A program made the position numbers and the translations under genes. Below, in pieces: positions 17,684-24,609 of a stretch of DNA of 64,000 nt (the stretch's first letter is position 1; every line of letters begins with the position of its first letter). The notes beneath the pieces are model-generated. The model searched no databases. It saw only the letters and a program-made list of their open reading frames with translations, and was not told where the DNA came from. Source of the stretch: Actinacidiphila acidipaludis (lineage in GTDB: Bacteria > Actinomycetota > Actinomycetes > Streptomycetales > Streptomycetaceae); contig NZ_JAINZZ010000022.1 in the NCBI RefSeq assembly GCF_019890725.1, forward strand, positions 52,495 through 116,494, given 5' to 3'.

Positions 17684-17704
17684 GATGTCGTCGTCACCCG
17701 CCAC
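17675..17704 (-). CDS. Leader peptide of the ABC-F operon (9 residues)
   Basis: A very short frame starts at GTG 17704 and encodes M-A-G-D-D-D-I-S-G before TGA. It has a strong ribosome site, AAGGAG at 17713-17718, 8 bases upstream. Its end overlaps a perfect hairpin (17667-17683), and a larger hairpin with a T-run follows. This is the arrangement of known antibiotic-responsive ABC-F leaders (for example vmlR and lmo0919), in which drug-stalled ribosomes on a small upstream ORF let transcription read through. The peptide itself matches nothing I recognise. The case rests on the ribosome site and the structures. Confidence 0.6.
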   Translation of the reverse strand: MAGDDDISG

Positions 17705-17821
17705 GGCTGCGACTCCTTCGATGGACGGCTCGATGCGCAGCTCGGTAAACGATCTGCGTCGCGACCAGCCTAACAGTCGGCGTCATCGGGGCATCTGACC
17801 TCAAGCGGTGGTCCCGGCGGA

Positions 17822-17858
17822 CATCGCCCTCGGACGCCGTGTGCGGCCGGGGGCGATG
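17822..17858 (-). terminator. Hairpin terminator after the SRPBCC gene
   Basis: CATCGCCC (17822-17829) and GGGCGATG (17851-17858) are perfect 8-bp arms, with further GCCG/CGGC pairing inside. It lies 11 bases after the SRPBCC stop and before the ABC-F leader, so it would isolate the two units. There is no T-run, as is usual for Streptomyces terminators. Confidence 0.55.
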
Positions 17859-17868
17859 CCGTACCCGG

Positions 17869-18297
17869 TCACTTCGCCCGCAGGGGCTTCGCGAAGGACT
17901 TGCGCAGAGAACCGGGGGCCGCGACCGGCAGCAGCGCGGCCAGCATCTTTCCCTTGACGGTCGCCGGCTGCCGGGTCAGTTCGACGTCGACCCGGGTGCC
18001 GTCGCCCTCCGGGGTCATCCGGAAGACCCAGCCGCCGCCGGCGCCGAACAGCTTGGAGTCCAGCGTGGTGATGGTGACCGTGTCGCCGCCCGGCTGCCAG
18101 TCGTAGCGTGCGCGCTCCCAGGCCGCCGAGGTGCCCTCGGTCACCTCGGCCCAGGTGTCGCCGCGGCCGTGCACCGCGAAGTGGTCGGCGTCGATCGTGG
18201 GCCAGACCTCGGCACGGGCGGGGCTGAAGTCGGTCAGCGCCTCCAGGACGCCGGAGGGGCTGAGCGTGGACACCAGGTGAAAGTGAACGACTGCCAT
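17869..18297 (-). CDS. SRPBCC-family protein (START/polyketide cyclase-like fold)
   Basis: This 142-residue protein begins MAVVHFHLVS and has the spacing of small actinobacterial SRPBCC proteins: an N-terminal strand, a helix with SGVLEALTDFSP, then alternating strands (GDTWAEVTEG, GDTVTITTLDS, WVFRMTPEGDGTRVDVELT) and a long C-terminal helix. The fold makes a hydrophobic pocket for a ligand that cannot be named. The ATG at 18297 is used because the paralogue at 1-80 starts at the same point; the frame is open to 18489 but that part lies over the promoter. A perfect TTGACA -35 box lies upstream. It is a single-gene unit with its own terminator. Confidence 0.85.
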   Translation of the reverse strand: MAVVHFHLVSTLSPSGVLEALTDFSPARAEVWPTIDADHFAVHGRGDTWAEVTEGTSAAWERARYDWQPGGDTVTITTLDSKLFGAGGGWVFRMTPEGDGTRVDVELTRQPATVKGKMLAALLPVAAPGSLRKSFAKPLRAK

Positions 18298-18906
18298 GGG
18301 ATTTCCGTTTCTCGATGAGTAACCGTTCTGACCGGTGATGAAAGCGTTCCATGCGACGCCATCACCTGTCAAGGTGGTTACTTTTGCCGCTGTGTTGGCG
18401 CCGGGGCGGGCCATCACTCGTGCGGGTGGCGTCTGTCGGCAGCATGCGGCGGGCCGTGTGCCAGGTGCCGACTCGGTCTCATGGGCCAATGGCTCATCAG
18501 AAAGCGCCGCAATGCGTGTTGACGTACCGTCACTAGGGCTGGGGGGTGGTCCAATTGGTCGCCAGGAGACCGCCGACGCGTGATCGCGGTGCTCGGACGT
18601 CTGACCAGCCTGGGCTTAGGTTCGAAGCGGACGGGCGTGGCCGGAGAGGGCGGCTGAACGCGGTCGGCGCCGGCCCGTGCTCGTCGGAGTCGCGCGGCAC
18701 CGGGTGCCGCGCCTCAGCGTCGCCGATCGGGTCGGCTCGGGCCGGCCCAGGGGCTATCGGCGCCTTCGGCGCGACGGTTTCTGGGCCCTGGAGGACGGGG
18801 TGTCCATGCCGCTGCCACACCAGCACACCACGTCCGATCCGCGTCGCCGCGCCGGTCTCCCCGGCGGCCGGACACCGCGGGGGGCCCGGCTGCCGGGGAG
18901 CGGGCG
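18298..18906. other. 609-base intergenic stretch between divergent genes
   Basis: Apart from the promoter region near 18343-18381, the main feature is a perfect palindrome GCGCGGCACC-G-GGTGCCGCGC at 18692-18712. Open frames here have no ribosome sites and resemble nothing I know. The stretch should contain the promoter for the membrane protein at 18907, but I cannot place it. Confidence 0.5.
18343..18372 (-). promoter_or_regulatory. Possible promoter of the SRPBCC gene
   Basis: On the minus strand a consensus TTGACA lies at 18367-18372. With an 18-base spacer the -10 would be AACGCT (18343-18348), which is weak. The flanks AGTAACC (18319-18325) and GGTTACT (18375-18381) form a 7-bp inverted repeat around the region. 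Confidence 0.35.
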
Positions 18907-19716
18907 GTGACGGGACACGGCGCCGGCCTGGCGCAGTACGCGGGCCTGGCGGCCGTGGCCAGCGCGGGGGTGTGCTGGCTGAACCTCGCGCGCCGGTTCG
19001 CCGACAAGGGACGGCTGGCGGGGTCCCGTTACTCGGTCGGCCTGACGTTCGCGGTCGTCACGGTCACGGTCACCGTGGCCGTGACCACCACGGTTTTGCT
19101 CTCACGCACCCAGGGCCTGCCGGCGGCGGCGGCCGGCGTGCTGGCCGGCGCCGGGGTCTTCCCCCGCGCCCGCCAGACGTCCGCCGACACCAGCCGGGCG
19201 CTGACCCGGGTGATGTCGCTCGGCATCGCCTATCTGACCGACCGCCTGGTGGACCGGATGCGCCGGGACGAGGCCGCGTGGTGCGAGGCAATGCTGGCCG
19301 GGTTCAAGGACTTCGCCCAGATGCAGACCTTCGTCCACACCCTCACCGTCGACTACCTCCAGCCGCGGCTGGACCCCAAGCTCTACACCGACGCCGAGCA
19401 GCGCCTTCGGGCCGCGGGGGAGGCGCTCGCGGCGGCCGCCGAGTGCCACGAGCGGATCGACGCGGCGTGCCGGCAGGCCGATCCGCCGGACACGCCCCGC
19501 AAGCGGACCATGCCCGAGCAACTCGACTACGATCGCGCGGCCGGAGAGGCGCGCAAGTCCGTCAAGTTCGTGCTGGCGCTGGTCTACCAGCACGGGCGGC
19601 GCAGCGAGGACGCCGCCCTGCAGCGCATCCGCTACGAGGCCGCCCCCGACGCCTTCGAGGCCGAGCAGGTCCCGCAGCAGCGCCGCCGGGCCGCCGCCGC
19701 GCCGCAGCCCCCCTGA
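18907..19716 (+). CDS. Hypothetical membrane protein
   Basis: I do not recognise this 269-residue protein. The N-terminal 85 residues contain three hydrophobic segments: LAQYAGLAAVASAGVCWLNL, then the unusual Val/Thr-rich FAVVTVTVTVAVTTTVLLS, then AAAGVLAGAGVF. The remaining 180 residues are charged and helical, with a Gln/Arg-rich tail, and probably lie in the cytoplasm. The GTG at 18907 has GGGGAG 6 bases upstream. It stands alone, converging on the XRE regulator gene. The codon pattern is typical of the genome, so it is very likely a real gene. Confidence 0.7.
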   Translation: MTGHGAGLAQYAGLAAVASAGVCWLNLARRFADKGRLAGSRYSVGLTFAVVTVTVTVAVTTTVLLSRTQGLPAAAAGVLAGAGVFPRARQTSADTSRALTRVMSLGIAYLTDRLVDRMRRDEAAWCEAMLAGFKDFAQMQTFVHTLTVDYLQPRLDPKLYTDAEQRLRAAGEALAAAAECHERIDAACRQADPPDTPRKRTMPEQLDYDRAAGEARKSVKFVLALVYQHGRRSEDAALQRIRYEAAPDAFEAEQVPQQRRRAAAAPQPP

Positions 19717-19756
19717 CGCCTCCCCGGCGCTGCGGACAGCCGCCTCGGTGGTGCGG

Positions 19757-20080
19757 TCAGTGACGTGCGGCGAACACCTTCGCCGCGCCGGCGCCGTGCG
19801 GCTCGTGGGCGTGTGCCGACTCCCGGGGACGCGGCCGGACCGAGATCTCCACCTGCGCGTCCAGCCCCTCGGCGAGCAGCGCCAGCGAACGGACCGTCAG
19901 ATCGGCCTCACCGGCGAGCATCTGGTGGACCCGGCCCTCGCTCACCCCGAGCCGGTCGGCGAGCTGGGCGTGCGAGATCCCCCGGGCGGCCAGCAGTCCC
20001 TCTATCGACACCGCCGCCTGCCGCGCCAGCCGCGCACCGTCGACGTCGGAACCGGCCGGTGTCCTGGACAGGAAAGACAT
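19757..20080 (-). CDS. XRE-family helix-turn-helix protein
   Basis: This 107-residue protein has one XRE-type helix-turn-helix at about residues 24-75: IEGLLAARGISHAQLADRLG, then VSEGRVHQMLAGEADLTVRSL and a closing helix LALLAEGL. The rest is short and polar, with a His/Arg-rich end (SAHAHEPHGAGAAKVF). Small single-domain XRE proteins of this size are usually DNA-binding regulators, sometimes antitoxin-like. No toxin-like partner is adjacent: upstream lies the decayed GAF/SpoIIE remnant and downstream a convergent membrane protein. Its targets are unknown. Confidence 0.85.
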   Translation of the reverse strand: MSFLSRTPAGSDVDGARLARQAAVSIEGLLAARGISHAQLADRLGVSEGRVHQMLAGEADLTVRSLALLAEGLDAQVEISVRPRPRESAHAHEPHGAGAAKVFAARH

Positions 20081-20363
20081 GGCGCTACCCCCGGATCAGT
20101 GGCGGCTTCTCAAGGCCCACGGCCTGAAGCATGCCACCGTGCCGGGGCCCGAGAAACCCCGGGCGCCGCCGCCGCCGCGCCGCACCGCCGCCGCGATTCC
20201 CGCCGCGGCCCGCTGACCAGCACCTGGCCGGGACGGATGCTCCCGCATCCGCCGTCACCACGGGACACGCCCTTTCACCCTGAAGCAGGCAACCCCCGAA
20301 CACCAGCCCGCCGGCCACCGGCCGCCGGGGGCGGCAGAGCCCGTCCGGTCGGTGCGCCGGGAG

Positions 20364-20598
20364 CCTACGACAAGGACGAGGACCTGCTGACAGGACCTGC
20401 TGACCGCGATCGCCGGCGCGGCGAGCGTCAGCATCGAGAACGATCGACACCGGCCTCGACGACCTGGCCGAGCACGCCGGCCGCCTGGCCGGGGTCCCGC
20501 TGGAGGAGCTGTGCGACGCCCTGATCACCCGGGACGGGCACGTGTACGACGACGACGTCGCGGTGCTGTCCGTCCGGGCCCCGGCCGGAGCTTCGTAG
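20364..20598 (+). pseudogene. Decayed remnant of a GAF-SpoIIE (PP2C) phosphatase
   Basis: Two pieces of one family survive in different frames. The first, near 20364-20445, reads YDKDED and then LLTAIAGAASVSIEN, the typical end of a GAF domain, and contains a small duplication of the sequence GACCTGCTGAC. The second, 20440-20598, reads GLDDLAEHAGRLAGVPLEEL, then CDALITRD, DDDVAVLSVR and stop, the typical end of a SpoIIE-type phosphatase. There is no start codon, and the phosphatase core with its metal ligands is missing. I conclude that a large internal deletion and a frameshift destroyed the gene. Intact relatives lie at 26174-27394 and 33227-34969. Confidence 0.65.
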
Positions 20599-20610
20599 CC
20601 TCGCGGCCGC

Positions 20611-21015
20611 TCAGTGGGCGGGGTGGGGCCAGTGGGCGAGCGCGCCGACCGGAGGCGCGGTCCGGGTGGCCTCCTCCGCCGAGCGGTAGAACTCGAAACT
20701 GTCGCCCATGCCGCTGAGCTCGAAGATCCTGCGGATCCGGCCGGAGACCGACGCGATCCGCAGGGACCCGTGGTTCTCCCGCAGGCGTTTGGTGATCGCC
20801 ACGACCACGCCCAGCCCCATCGAGTCCATGAAGGTGACGAAACCGAAGTCCAGGACGAAGTGCCGGTGGCCCTGGCCGAGGAGCTTGATCACTCCTTCCC
20901 GGACCATGGGGGCGGTGTGGGCGTCCACGTCGCCGTCGATCTCCACGACGGTCCAGCCGTTCACCACGGCGTAGTTCACCATCATGCTCTCGTGCCGGAC
21001 GATGTTGGCTCGCAT
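20611..21015 (-). CDS. STAS-domain anti-sigma factor antagonist
   Basis: This 134-residue protein is a single STAS domain of the RsbV/SpoIIAA type. Key features are WTVVEIDGDVDAHTAPMV and, near residue 63, VTFMDSMGLGVVV. That segment carries the Ser which an anti-sigma kinase phosphorylates in this family, in the usual D-S-x-G-L-G setting. The dephosphorylated form binds the kinase and frees the sigma factor. AGGAGGG lies 6 bases before the ATG. The last 15 residues are an atypical Pro/His-rich tail. Its cognate kinase is not adjacent. Candidates in the window are the HATPase module at 33227-34969, with the sigma factor at 48676-49503 as the output, but that link is only inferred. Confidence 0.92.
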   Translation of the reverse strand: MRANIVRHESMMVNYAVVNGWTVVEIDGDVDAHTAPMVREGVIKLLGQGHRHFVLDFGFVTFMDSMGLGVVVAITKRLRENHGSLRIASVSGRIRRIFELSGMGDSFEFYRSAEEATRTAPPVGALAHWPHPAH

Positions 21016-21099
21016 GGCATCCCTCCTCTCGCCGCGCCGGTGCGCCTCGGCGTCGACGGTGCTGGCGGCCGGGTCCGTCCCGCACGGACCCCGGCGGTG

Positions 21100-21462
21100 T
21101 CACATGTGCTCGGTCAGCCATTCGGCGAGGACGGCCGCCTGGCTGTGGTCCACGTCCTTGGTTGCGGTCAGCAGCGTGACGTGGTGGTGCGCCGCCAGGT
21201 CCTGCAGACGCCCGGTCGCCTCCTGGTGCCCGGCATCGCGCAGCTCCGCCCGGTAGCGGCGGCGGAACTCGGGGAACCGGTCGGGCGTGTGGCCGTACCA
21301 CTTGCGCAGCTCGGTCGACGGGGCCACGTCGCGCAGCCACTCGTCCAGGTGCGCGTCCTCCTTGCGCATGCCCCGCGGCCAGACCCGGTCGACCAGCACG
21401 CGTCTGCCCTCGCGCGGCGCGCTCTCCTCGTAGACCCTGCGGAAAGTGATCTGTCCGGCCAT
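21100..21462 (-). CDS. DUF488 family protein (YeaO-like)
   Basis: This 120-residue protein matches the short DUF488 family: RVLVDRVWPRGMRKED near the start, then LDEWLRDVAPSTELRKWYGH, FRRRYRAEL and a closing strand VTLLTATKDVDHSQA. The RxWPRG and SxxLRxWxxH segments are the family signatures. The biochemical role of DUF488 proteins is unsettled. It is probably a single-gene unit between the STAS gene and the YbjQ-like operon, all on the minus strand. Confidence 0.9.
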   Translation of the reverse strand: MAGQITFRRVYEESAPREGRRVLVDRVWPRGMRKEDAHLDEWLRDVAPSTELRKWYGHTPDRFPEFRRRYRAELRDAGHQEATGRLQDLAAHHHVTLLTATKDVDHSQAAVLAEWLTEHM

Positions 21463-21632
21463 GACCCCGCCTCTCCGGACCGGTCGGCTCCTCGGTCGCC
21501 GGCACTCGTTTCACCGGTTCGCGGTCCCCGGCAGGTGTGCGGCTTCGTCCTCCTGCCGGAGCGGACGCCCCCGCCGCCACCATTTTATCGGTGTCGGGCC
21601 GGGTGAACCCGTTGTGGCCGCGGCGGCTGCCG

Positions 21633-22070
21633 TCAGTCGCCGAGCACCAGGCGTTCCAGGGCCGCCCGGGCCCTGGCGTCCGACCGCGCCCGGACCATGA
21701 CCGCGCCCGCCAGCTCCCGCACCCACTCGTCGAGCGCCACCGGACGCCGCGAGAGGACGACGCCGCGGACCTCCTTGCAGAGCTGCCCCTGCGGGCGTCC
21801 GCCCGCCAGGTCCAGGACGAGCCGCTGCTCGCCGAGGACGACCTCGACCCGTTCGACGCGGCCGTCCCGCCCGGCGAGCCGGTCGGCCACACCGCGCTTG
21901 CGCGCCACGGTGACGGAGTCCGGCGGCAGTGCGTCGGCCAGCGTCTCGGTGAGCACCCGGGCGTAGACGTCCAGGTCGGCCGCGTCGCTGCGCAGCGCGG
22001 CCGCCAGCAGGTCGAGGGAGTCGGCCGCCCCTGAGGGCTCGAAGGGCGTGGGGTCGTGGGGCGAGGTCAT
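21633..22070 (-). CDS. Hypothetical protein, third gene of the YbjQ-like operon
   Basis: I do not recognise a named domain in this 145-residue soluble protein. The middle reads VERVEVVLGEQRLVLDLAGG and then KEVRGVVLSRRPVALDEWV, a beta-rich core flanked by helices (DLDVYARVLTETLADALP; a C-terminal helix RARAALERLVLG). It lies 50 bases downstream of the YbjQ-like gene at 22121-22990 on the same strand, so it is probably translated from the same message. A role alongside those proteins is inferred from position only. Confidence 0.75.
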   Translation of the reverse strand: MTSPHDPTPFEPSGAADSLDLLAAALRSDAADLDVYARVLTETLADALPPDSVTVARKRGVADRLAGRDGRVERVEVVLGEQRLVLDLAGGRPQGQLCKEVRGVVLSRRPVALDEWVRELAGAVMVRARSDARARAALERLVLGD

Positions 22071-22120
22071 CGTCGTTTCTCTCGTGTGGGTGGTGGCTCA
22101 GGGCCTGCCGGCCGGAACGG

Positions 22121-22990
22121 TCAGCCGTCGAGGCCCAGCACGAGGGCCGGGCGCTCGATGACGTGGTCCTCGCGGAGCGGCCGCACGGCGGTGCCGATCG
22201 CGAAGAACTCGGTGGTGTGCCCGCCCCAGCGGTGGTTGTGCGCGTTGAGCTGCACGCCGACGACGCCTTCTGCGTGCAGCTCCTCCGCCTCGCGCTGCAT
22301 CCGCTCCATCGCCAGTTCCCGGGCGTCGTAGAGCGCCTGCGTGAACTGCTCGATCTCCACGTTCTGGCCGATGTTGGACAGCATCTGCCCCATCCGCCGG
22401 TGCGCGATGTGGTAGACGCACGTGCCCATCACCATGCCCAGCGGCGCGTATCCGGCGCGGATCAGCGTCCAGAAGTCCTGGCCGCTGAGGTCGGAGGTGA
22501 ACGGCTGGCCCTTGAGGTTCCGCCAGCTGCCGCCGTTGCCGCCCGGCGCGGGGTGGTCGGCCTTGACGGCGGTGCCGATCGCGATGAACTCGGCGATGTC
22601 GTTGCCGAAGTCGCGGGCCTCGACGCTCAGGCGGACGCCGACGATGCCGTCCGCGCCCAGTTGGGCGGCCTCGGCCTCCATGCGGGTCATCGCCAGCTCG
22701 CGGGCGTGGTACATCGCCTGGCTCAGCGTCGTCAGTTCCTGGTTCTTGCCCCAGCGGCCCAACTGGATGCCCACGTGGTAGATGGAGCTGCCCAGCACGA
22801 GCCCGATCGGCCGGAAGCCGGCCTCGCGGACCAGCAGGAACTCGTTGACCGACAGGTCGCTGGTGAAGATCGAACCCGGCTTGCCCGGCTGCAGTTCGGC
22901 CAGCCGCCGCATCGCGTCGGCCGGCACGCCCTGCGGCGGGATGCCGTCGGAGCCGTCGGAGGTGCCATCGGCGGAGTCGAAGACGGTCAT
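22121..22990 (-). CDS. Tandem YbjQ-like (heavy-metal-binding/DUF74-type) domain protein
   Basis: This 289-residue protein consists of two copies of the same domain. Copy one contains FTSDLSVNEFLLVREAGF, LGSSIYHVG, then MEAEAAQLGADGIVGVRL and FIAIGTAVK. Copy two contains FTSDLSGQDFWTLIRAGY, MGTCVYHI, MQREAEELHAEGVVGVQL and FFAIGTAVR. The helix followed by the GADGIVGV-type strand and the terminal IGTAV strand recall the YbjQ fold, a small pentameric domain of uncertain function sometimes called heavy-metal binding. AGGGGAA precedes the ATG, and its start is 13 bases after the stop of the related gene at 23004-23945, so the two are cotranscribed. Confidence 0.85.
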   Translation of the reverse strand: MTVFDSADGTSDGSDGIPPQGVPADAMRRLAELQPGKPGSIFTSDLSVNEFLLVREAGFRPIGLVLGSSIYHVGIQLGRWGKNQELTTLSQAMYHARELAMTRMEAEAAQLGADGIVGVRLSVEARDFGNDIAEFIAIGTAVKADHPAPGGNGGSWRNLKGQPFTSDLSGQDFWTLIRAGYAPLGMVMGTCVYHIAHRRMGQMLSNIGQNVEIEQFTQALYDARELAMERMQREAEELHAEGVVGVQLNAHNHRWGGHTTEFFAIGTAVRPLREDHVIERPALVLGLDG

Positions 22991-23003
22991 GAACGGGTTC
23001 CCC

Positions 23004-23945
23004 TCATCGCATCTCGTTGCCGGGACGGCCCGTGGTCCGCCGGCGTCGTTCCGGACCGACCGGCATCACGGTGAGGGTGCGGGGCGGCGCCCCGCGCACC
23101 GTGAAGCAGGCGACGCTGGTGCCCACCAGGGTCGCCTCGGCCAGATGGTCCTCCTGGTCGTTGCTGCTGTTCCTGCGGATGCAGGGTTCCCGCCACACCC
23201 GCAGGTCGCCGGCGGCGAGGATCACGCCGTCGCCGCCGCGGCGGCCGCTCTGCGCGAGCAGGTGCGCGCGGGCGTCCGAGCGCACGTCGTGGACGAGGTC
23301 GCTCCACCCGCCGACCTCGGTGTTGCTCCACGACATGCGCTGGGCCTGGGTGCGGTAGTCGTCGTGCCGCACGCCGACGGACATCCCGTACAGCAGCTCC
23401 ACGGGGACCCATCCGGCGGTCACCAGCTTCGCGAAGCCCCGGCCGTCGAGGTGGCAGGTGAACGGCCGCGGGGCCCGCACCGGTCCGGCGGCGCGCACCG
23501 CGGTCCCGATCACCTGGAACTCCAGGCAGTTGGACTGTGCCACGAAGGGCGCGACCGTCAGCCGGGCCGCCACCACGCCGTCGCCGCCCAGTGCCGAGCA
23601 CTCGGCGGTCATCCGGGCGAGGGCGGTGCGGCGGGCCTTGTCGAGCACCTCGACCAGCGCGGACGACGGCGCGCCGCGTCCGGACAGGGCGACGGGCGCG
23701 GGGGCGCCGGCCGTCAGCCACCGGCCCATGAACTGGCAGTCGTGGTAACCCCAGTACCGTCCGCGGCGGCCCACGTGATAGACCGCCGACCCCATGACCT
23801 GGCCGACCGGCTCGAACCCCACGGCGCGCAACGCGGCGAACTCGCCGGTGGACAGCGCCGAGGTCCAGGTGCCGCTGCTCCGTGCCTCGGCGGTGCGTGC
23901 GGCCGCCACCGGGGGCAGTCCCGCCCCCGTCCAGTCCCCGCTCAT
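23004..23945 (-). CDS. Diverged YbjQ-like two-domain protein, first gene of its operon
   Basis: This 313-residue protein follows the plan of its downstream neighbour but with more drift. Repeat one has WTSALSTGEFAALRAVGF, MGSAVYHVG, then CSALGGDGVVAARL and FQVIGTAVR. Repeat two has FTCHLDGRGFAKLVTAGW, GMSVGVRHDDY, then RGGDGVILAAGD and a final strand TSVACFTVRG, with a charged insertion SSNDQEDHL. The ATG at 23945 is chosen over the open frame to 23990, which is low-complexity. Three such genes in a row form an operon running to 21633. The duplication and divergence suggest hetero-oligomers, which is inference. Confidence 0.82.
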   Translation of the reverse strand: MSGDWTGAGLPPVAAARTAEARSSGTWTSALSTGEFAALRAVGFEPVGQVMGSAVYHVGRRGRYWGYHDCQFMGRWLTAGAPAPVALSGRGAPSSALVEVLDKARRTALARMTAECSALGGDGVVAARLTVAPFVAQSNCLEFQVIGTAVRAAGPVRAPRPFTCHLDGRGFAKLVTAGWVPVELLYGMSVGVRHDDYRTQAQRMSWSNTEVGGWSDLVHDVRSDARAHLLAQSGRRGGDGVILAAGDLRVWREPCIRRNSSNDQEDHLAEATLVGTSVACFTVRGAPPRTLTVMPVGPERRRRTTGRPGNEMR

Positions 23946-24261
23946 GCCGGCCCCATCCCCGTCCTCGTACCGACCACGCCACAGGCCCACGCCACAGCGG
24001 CCCGGAGTCTACGCCCGTCCGCCGCCCGGACCGCGATGAGGTGGGGGAAGACGCATGTGGGGGACGGCGGGACCGGACAGGGCAGACGGAAAGGCCCGGG
24101 CTGGCGCGTCGCCGGGGCGAGGGGCGGGGGATGGAGCACGCTGGGTTTGGGCGGACTTGGACGAGTCGGGGCCGCTTGCGCAGATTCGCCCGCGCCTCAC
24201 TGGATAGGCGCATGGGGAAACGCGAAAGTCCGAGACCGACCGTGCGAGCGATGGAGGAACC
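23946..24261. promoter_or_regulatory. 316-base divergent control region with a direct repeat
   Basis: This lies between the YbjQ-like operon (minus) and the WblE-like gene (plus). The clearest element is a direct repeat CCACGCCACAG at 23974-23984 and 23987-23997, 13 bases apart, just upstream of the operon start. I could not place convincing -35/-10 pairs for either side. Confidence 0.4.
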
Positions 24262-24534
24262 ATGGTCAACGAGTGGCAAGACCGCGCCGCCTGCCGCGAC
24301 GAGGACCCGGAGCTGTTCTTTCCCGTGGGTACCAGCGGCCCCGCGCTGCTGAGGATCGAGGAGGCCAAGGCGGTCTGTCATCGCTGCCCGGTCATGGAGC
24401 AGTGCCGGCGCCTGGCGCTGGAGAGCGGCCAGGACAGCGGCGTCTGGGGTGGCCTCACCGAGGAGGAACGCCGGGCCGCCCGGCGGCGCGCCAGCCGTGC
24501 GCGCGCCAACCGGGTCTCCGCGCACACCACTTAG
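24262..24534 (+). CDS. WhiB-family iron-sulfur regulator (WblE/WhiB1-like)
   Basis: This 90-residue protein has the full Wbl plan: four cysteines that hold a [4Fe-4S] cluster (AACRDEDP, then CHRCPVMEQC), the turn GVWGG, and a basic C-terminal segment RRAARRRASRARANR for DNA or sigma-factor contact. The block DPELFFPVGTSGPALLRIEE is characteristic of the WblE/WhiB1 branch. Streptomyces already has a core WblE, so this may be an additional paralogue. GGAGG precedes the ATG. It is transcribed away from the YbjQ-like operon, and both could share control elements at 23946-24261. The cluster usually senses redox state or nitric oxide. Confidence 0.94.
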   Translation: MVNEWQDRAACRDEDPELFFPVGTSGPALLRIEEAKAVCHRCPVMEQCRRLALESGQDSGVWGGLTEEERRAARRRASRARANRVSAHTT

Positions 24535-24609
24535 GGCCCGCGCGGCCCACCGCCGCGAGTCCGCCGACCGCACGAAGGAGTCAACTCGGGGGCTAGCAGC
24601 GGGCGTTCG

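Noticed and set aside
18546..19763. 405-codon frame over the hypothetical membrane protein
   Set aside because: The frame at 18907-19716 has a ribosome site and hydrophobic helices. The longer frame is a low-complexity shadow.
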